Assembly: GCA_937900065.1 (NCBI GenBank)
Contig: CALCDS010000205.1
Coordinates: 1-6,733 of the forward strand
DNA length: 6,733 bases
Source: an uncultured Clostridiaceae bacterium
Lineage (GTDB): Bacteria > Bacillota > Clostridia > Clostridiales > Oxobacteraceae
Reading direction: 5' to 3'
The notes beneath the pieces were generated by a model, which worked only from the letters and a program-made list of their open reading frames with translations, had not been told where the DNA came from and did no database searches. The position numbers and the translations under genes were made by a program. This document shows, piece after piece, positions 5,522 through 6,733 of the stretch. Each line of letters opens with the position of its first letter. Positions within the stretch are counted from its first letter, which is position 1.

Positions 5522-6628
5522 ATGGACCAAAAAATAGTGATCATCGGCGCAGGACAGACCGGACGCGGATTTATAGCCCGTTTGATGAAACAATCGGGTC
5601 AAATGTTTGCTTTTATTGATTGCAACAGAGAATTGGTGGATTTGCTAAACAGAAAAAAGCGATATGAGATTTCATTTTATTCTGCGCAAAAACCAGTTCA
5701 GATAGATGGTTTTGCTGCGTTTTGCACGGATGATAAACAGGCTGTAAAAGTTTTATCAGAGGCGGATATTGTATTTACTGCCGTAGGTGAACAGAATCTG
5801 GATAAGCTTATACCCTTGATTGATAAATCATTAAAAGAAAGAAAAAATCCAAATAAGATGATAATCGTAACATGTGAAAACGGAACGTCTCCCAAATCAA
5901 AATTATCCATGTTTGAGAATCAGGTTAATCTGTCCGAATCGATAATATTTTGCACAACATTGGCAAAAGCTAAAAATAGCTTGGATATACTGTCGCAATA
6001 TATTGATTATTTACCATATGATTTGGAACCGTTATCGACCAAACTCGATTTTTATGGAATGGTGCCGGTCGATGATTTTAGCGGGCTGATCCATCGCAAG
6101 ATATATACCTATAATTGTTTGAGCGCTGCTATTGCATATCCGGGATATTATAAAGGCTATAAAAATTATGCGGATGCGGCAAATGATAAAGACATATTGA
6201 AAATTACCGATTCGATCGCAGAGAATTTAAATCTGTGCATCTCCCGGGAATTCAATGTAAGCAGCAGTGAACAAGAGCAGTTTACACTTATGGCATTGAA
6301 TAAGTTCAGGAACACAAAAATCATTGATACCATTGAAAGAAATGCAAGGGATATCAAACGCAAGCTGGGTAAAAATGAACGAATGATCATGCCTGTGATA
6401 CTTATGAAAAAATACAATTGTTCTATAAAATTGATGGAGCTGGTTATTGCATGTGCGATTTATTACGGCTGCAGCAAATCTTCCGATAAGACAAATGAAA
6501 AGGAATCGCTCTTTAAGGATTTAAAACAGTATTTGCCTTTGAATATTGTTGATGAAATCGATCAAATATATAATCAGTTGATTGCCCGCAGGCAATTATC
6601 AGATATGATAAGCGCTTGCATTTTGTAG
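5522..6628 (+). CDS. Mannitol-dehydrogenase-family oxidoreductase (MtlD-like)
   Basis: A 368-residue protein of the polyol-specific long-chain dehydrogenase family, close in size and plan to mannitol-1-phosphate 5-dehydrogenase (about 380 residues). The N-terminal Rossmann fold shows IIGAGQTGRGFIARL (7-21), with GxGxxGRGF as in MtlD, and Asp33 at the end of strand 2 (FIDCN), which suggests NAD(H) preference. VFTAVGEQNL (84-93) and VTCEN (116-120) are the next conserved blocks. The C-terminal helical domain has the catalytic segment HRKIYTYNCLSA (191-202): Lys193 and Asn198 fit the K-x4-N-x2-H motif, but the final His is Ser201. GKNERMIMPVI (283-293) matches the conserved substrate-domain block of MtlD. 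The start is supported by AAAGAGG (5507-5513), eight bases upstream. It probably interconverts a polyol (phosphate) and ketose (phosphate) together with the neighbouring TIM-barrel protein; a changed substrate or reduced activity is possible. Confidence 0.85.
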   Translation: MDQKIVIIGAGQTGRGFIARLMKQSGQMFAFIDCNRELVDLLNRKKRYEISFYSAQKPVQIDGFAAFCTDDKQAVKVLSEADIVFTAVGEQNLDKLIPLIDKSLKERKNPNKMIIVTCENGTSPKSKLSMFENQVNLSESIIFCTTLAKAKNSLDILSQYIDYLPYDLEPLSTKLDFYGMVPVDDFSGLIHRKIYTYNCLSAAIAYPGYYKGYKNYADAANDKDILKITDSIAENLNLCISREFNVSSSEQEQFTLMALNKFRNTKIIDTIERNARDIKRKLGKNERMIMPVILMKKYNCSIKLMELVIACAIYYGCSKSSDKTNEKESLFKDLKQYLPLNIVDEIDQIYNQLIARRQLSDMISACIL

Positions 6629-6733
6629 ACATCTCTATTCAGGCTTTGTTTAAGGCATGTTGATTTTTTGAGCATCCCGTTCGCCCGTTCACGCTTTTTA
6701 AGTTCTAAGGCGAGATTGCCTTGCTTATCAAGA
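6574..6733 (-). pseudogene. Possible end of an IS3-type OrfA (weak)
   Basis: On the minus strand a frame open to the right edge runs 52 codons before a TGA at 6574-6576. Its first third reads LDKQGNLALELKKRER then ANGMLKKSTCLK, which faintly recalls the leucine-zipper-like tail of IS3-family OrfA proteins (typically ...RENExLKKA...). The last ~18 codons overlap the 3' end of the dehydrogenase gene, where the frame is probably accidental. No OrfB and no terminal inverted repeat are visible. The frame could equally be meaningless; identification needs sequence to the right of the window. Confidence 0.2.

Noticed and set aside
6706..6723. Hairpin AAGGC-GAGATT-GCCTT near the right edge as the operon terminator.
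   Set aside because: It has only five or six pairs and is followed by GCTTATCAAGA on plus, without a U-tail on either strand.

Overview
The window looks like chromosomal DNA of a low-GC, endospore-forming Firmicute, most likely a clostridium-like organism. The evidence is AT-rich codon use, strong AAGGAGG-type ribosome binding sites, a Ger(x)C-type germinant-receptor tail at the left edge, and a PTS sugar locus with a PRD-type regulator. I cannot assign a genus from the sequence alone.

Layout. Bases 1-251 are the 3' end of a spore germination protein gene. A 342-base non-coding stretch (252-593) follows. It holds candidate promoters and several inverted repeats, including one segment that can pair with either an upstream or a downstream partner. 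From 594 to 6628 all genes lie on the plus strand. In order they are a multidomain PRD/EIIB/EIIA transcriptional activator (594-2585), EIIA (2582-3049), EIIB (3046-3366), EIIC (3388-4440), a xylose-isomerase-like TIM-barrel protein (4553-5467) and a MtlD-like polyol/mannitol dehydrogenase-family protein (5522-6628). The first three genes overlap by ATGA junctions. A 17-bp stem-loop sits between EIIC and the TIM-barrel gene. The last ~100 bases contain no clear plus-strand gene; a minus-strand frame there weakly resembles the end of an IS3-type OrfA.

How the genes may work together. The three separate EII proteins form a complete fructose-family PTS permease that would import and phosphorylate a sugar or sugar alcohol. 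The dehydrogenase could interconvert a polyol phosphate and a ketose phosphate, and the TIM-barrel protein could epimerise or isomerise it toward a central intermediate such as fructose 6-phosphate. The regulator carries its own PTS phosphorylation sites and probably senses transport flux through this system. The substrate is not known. The gene combination, the loss of the usual catalytic-motif His in the dehydrogenase and the loss of both PRD1 histidines in the regulator make this an uncharacterised variant of a carbohydrate PTS operon. I see no sign of a defence system, CRISPR array or other radically new machinery.
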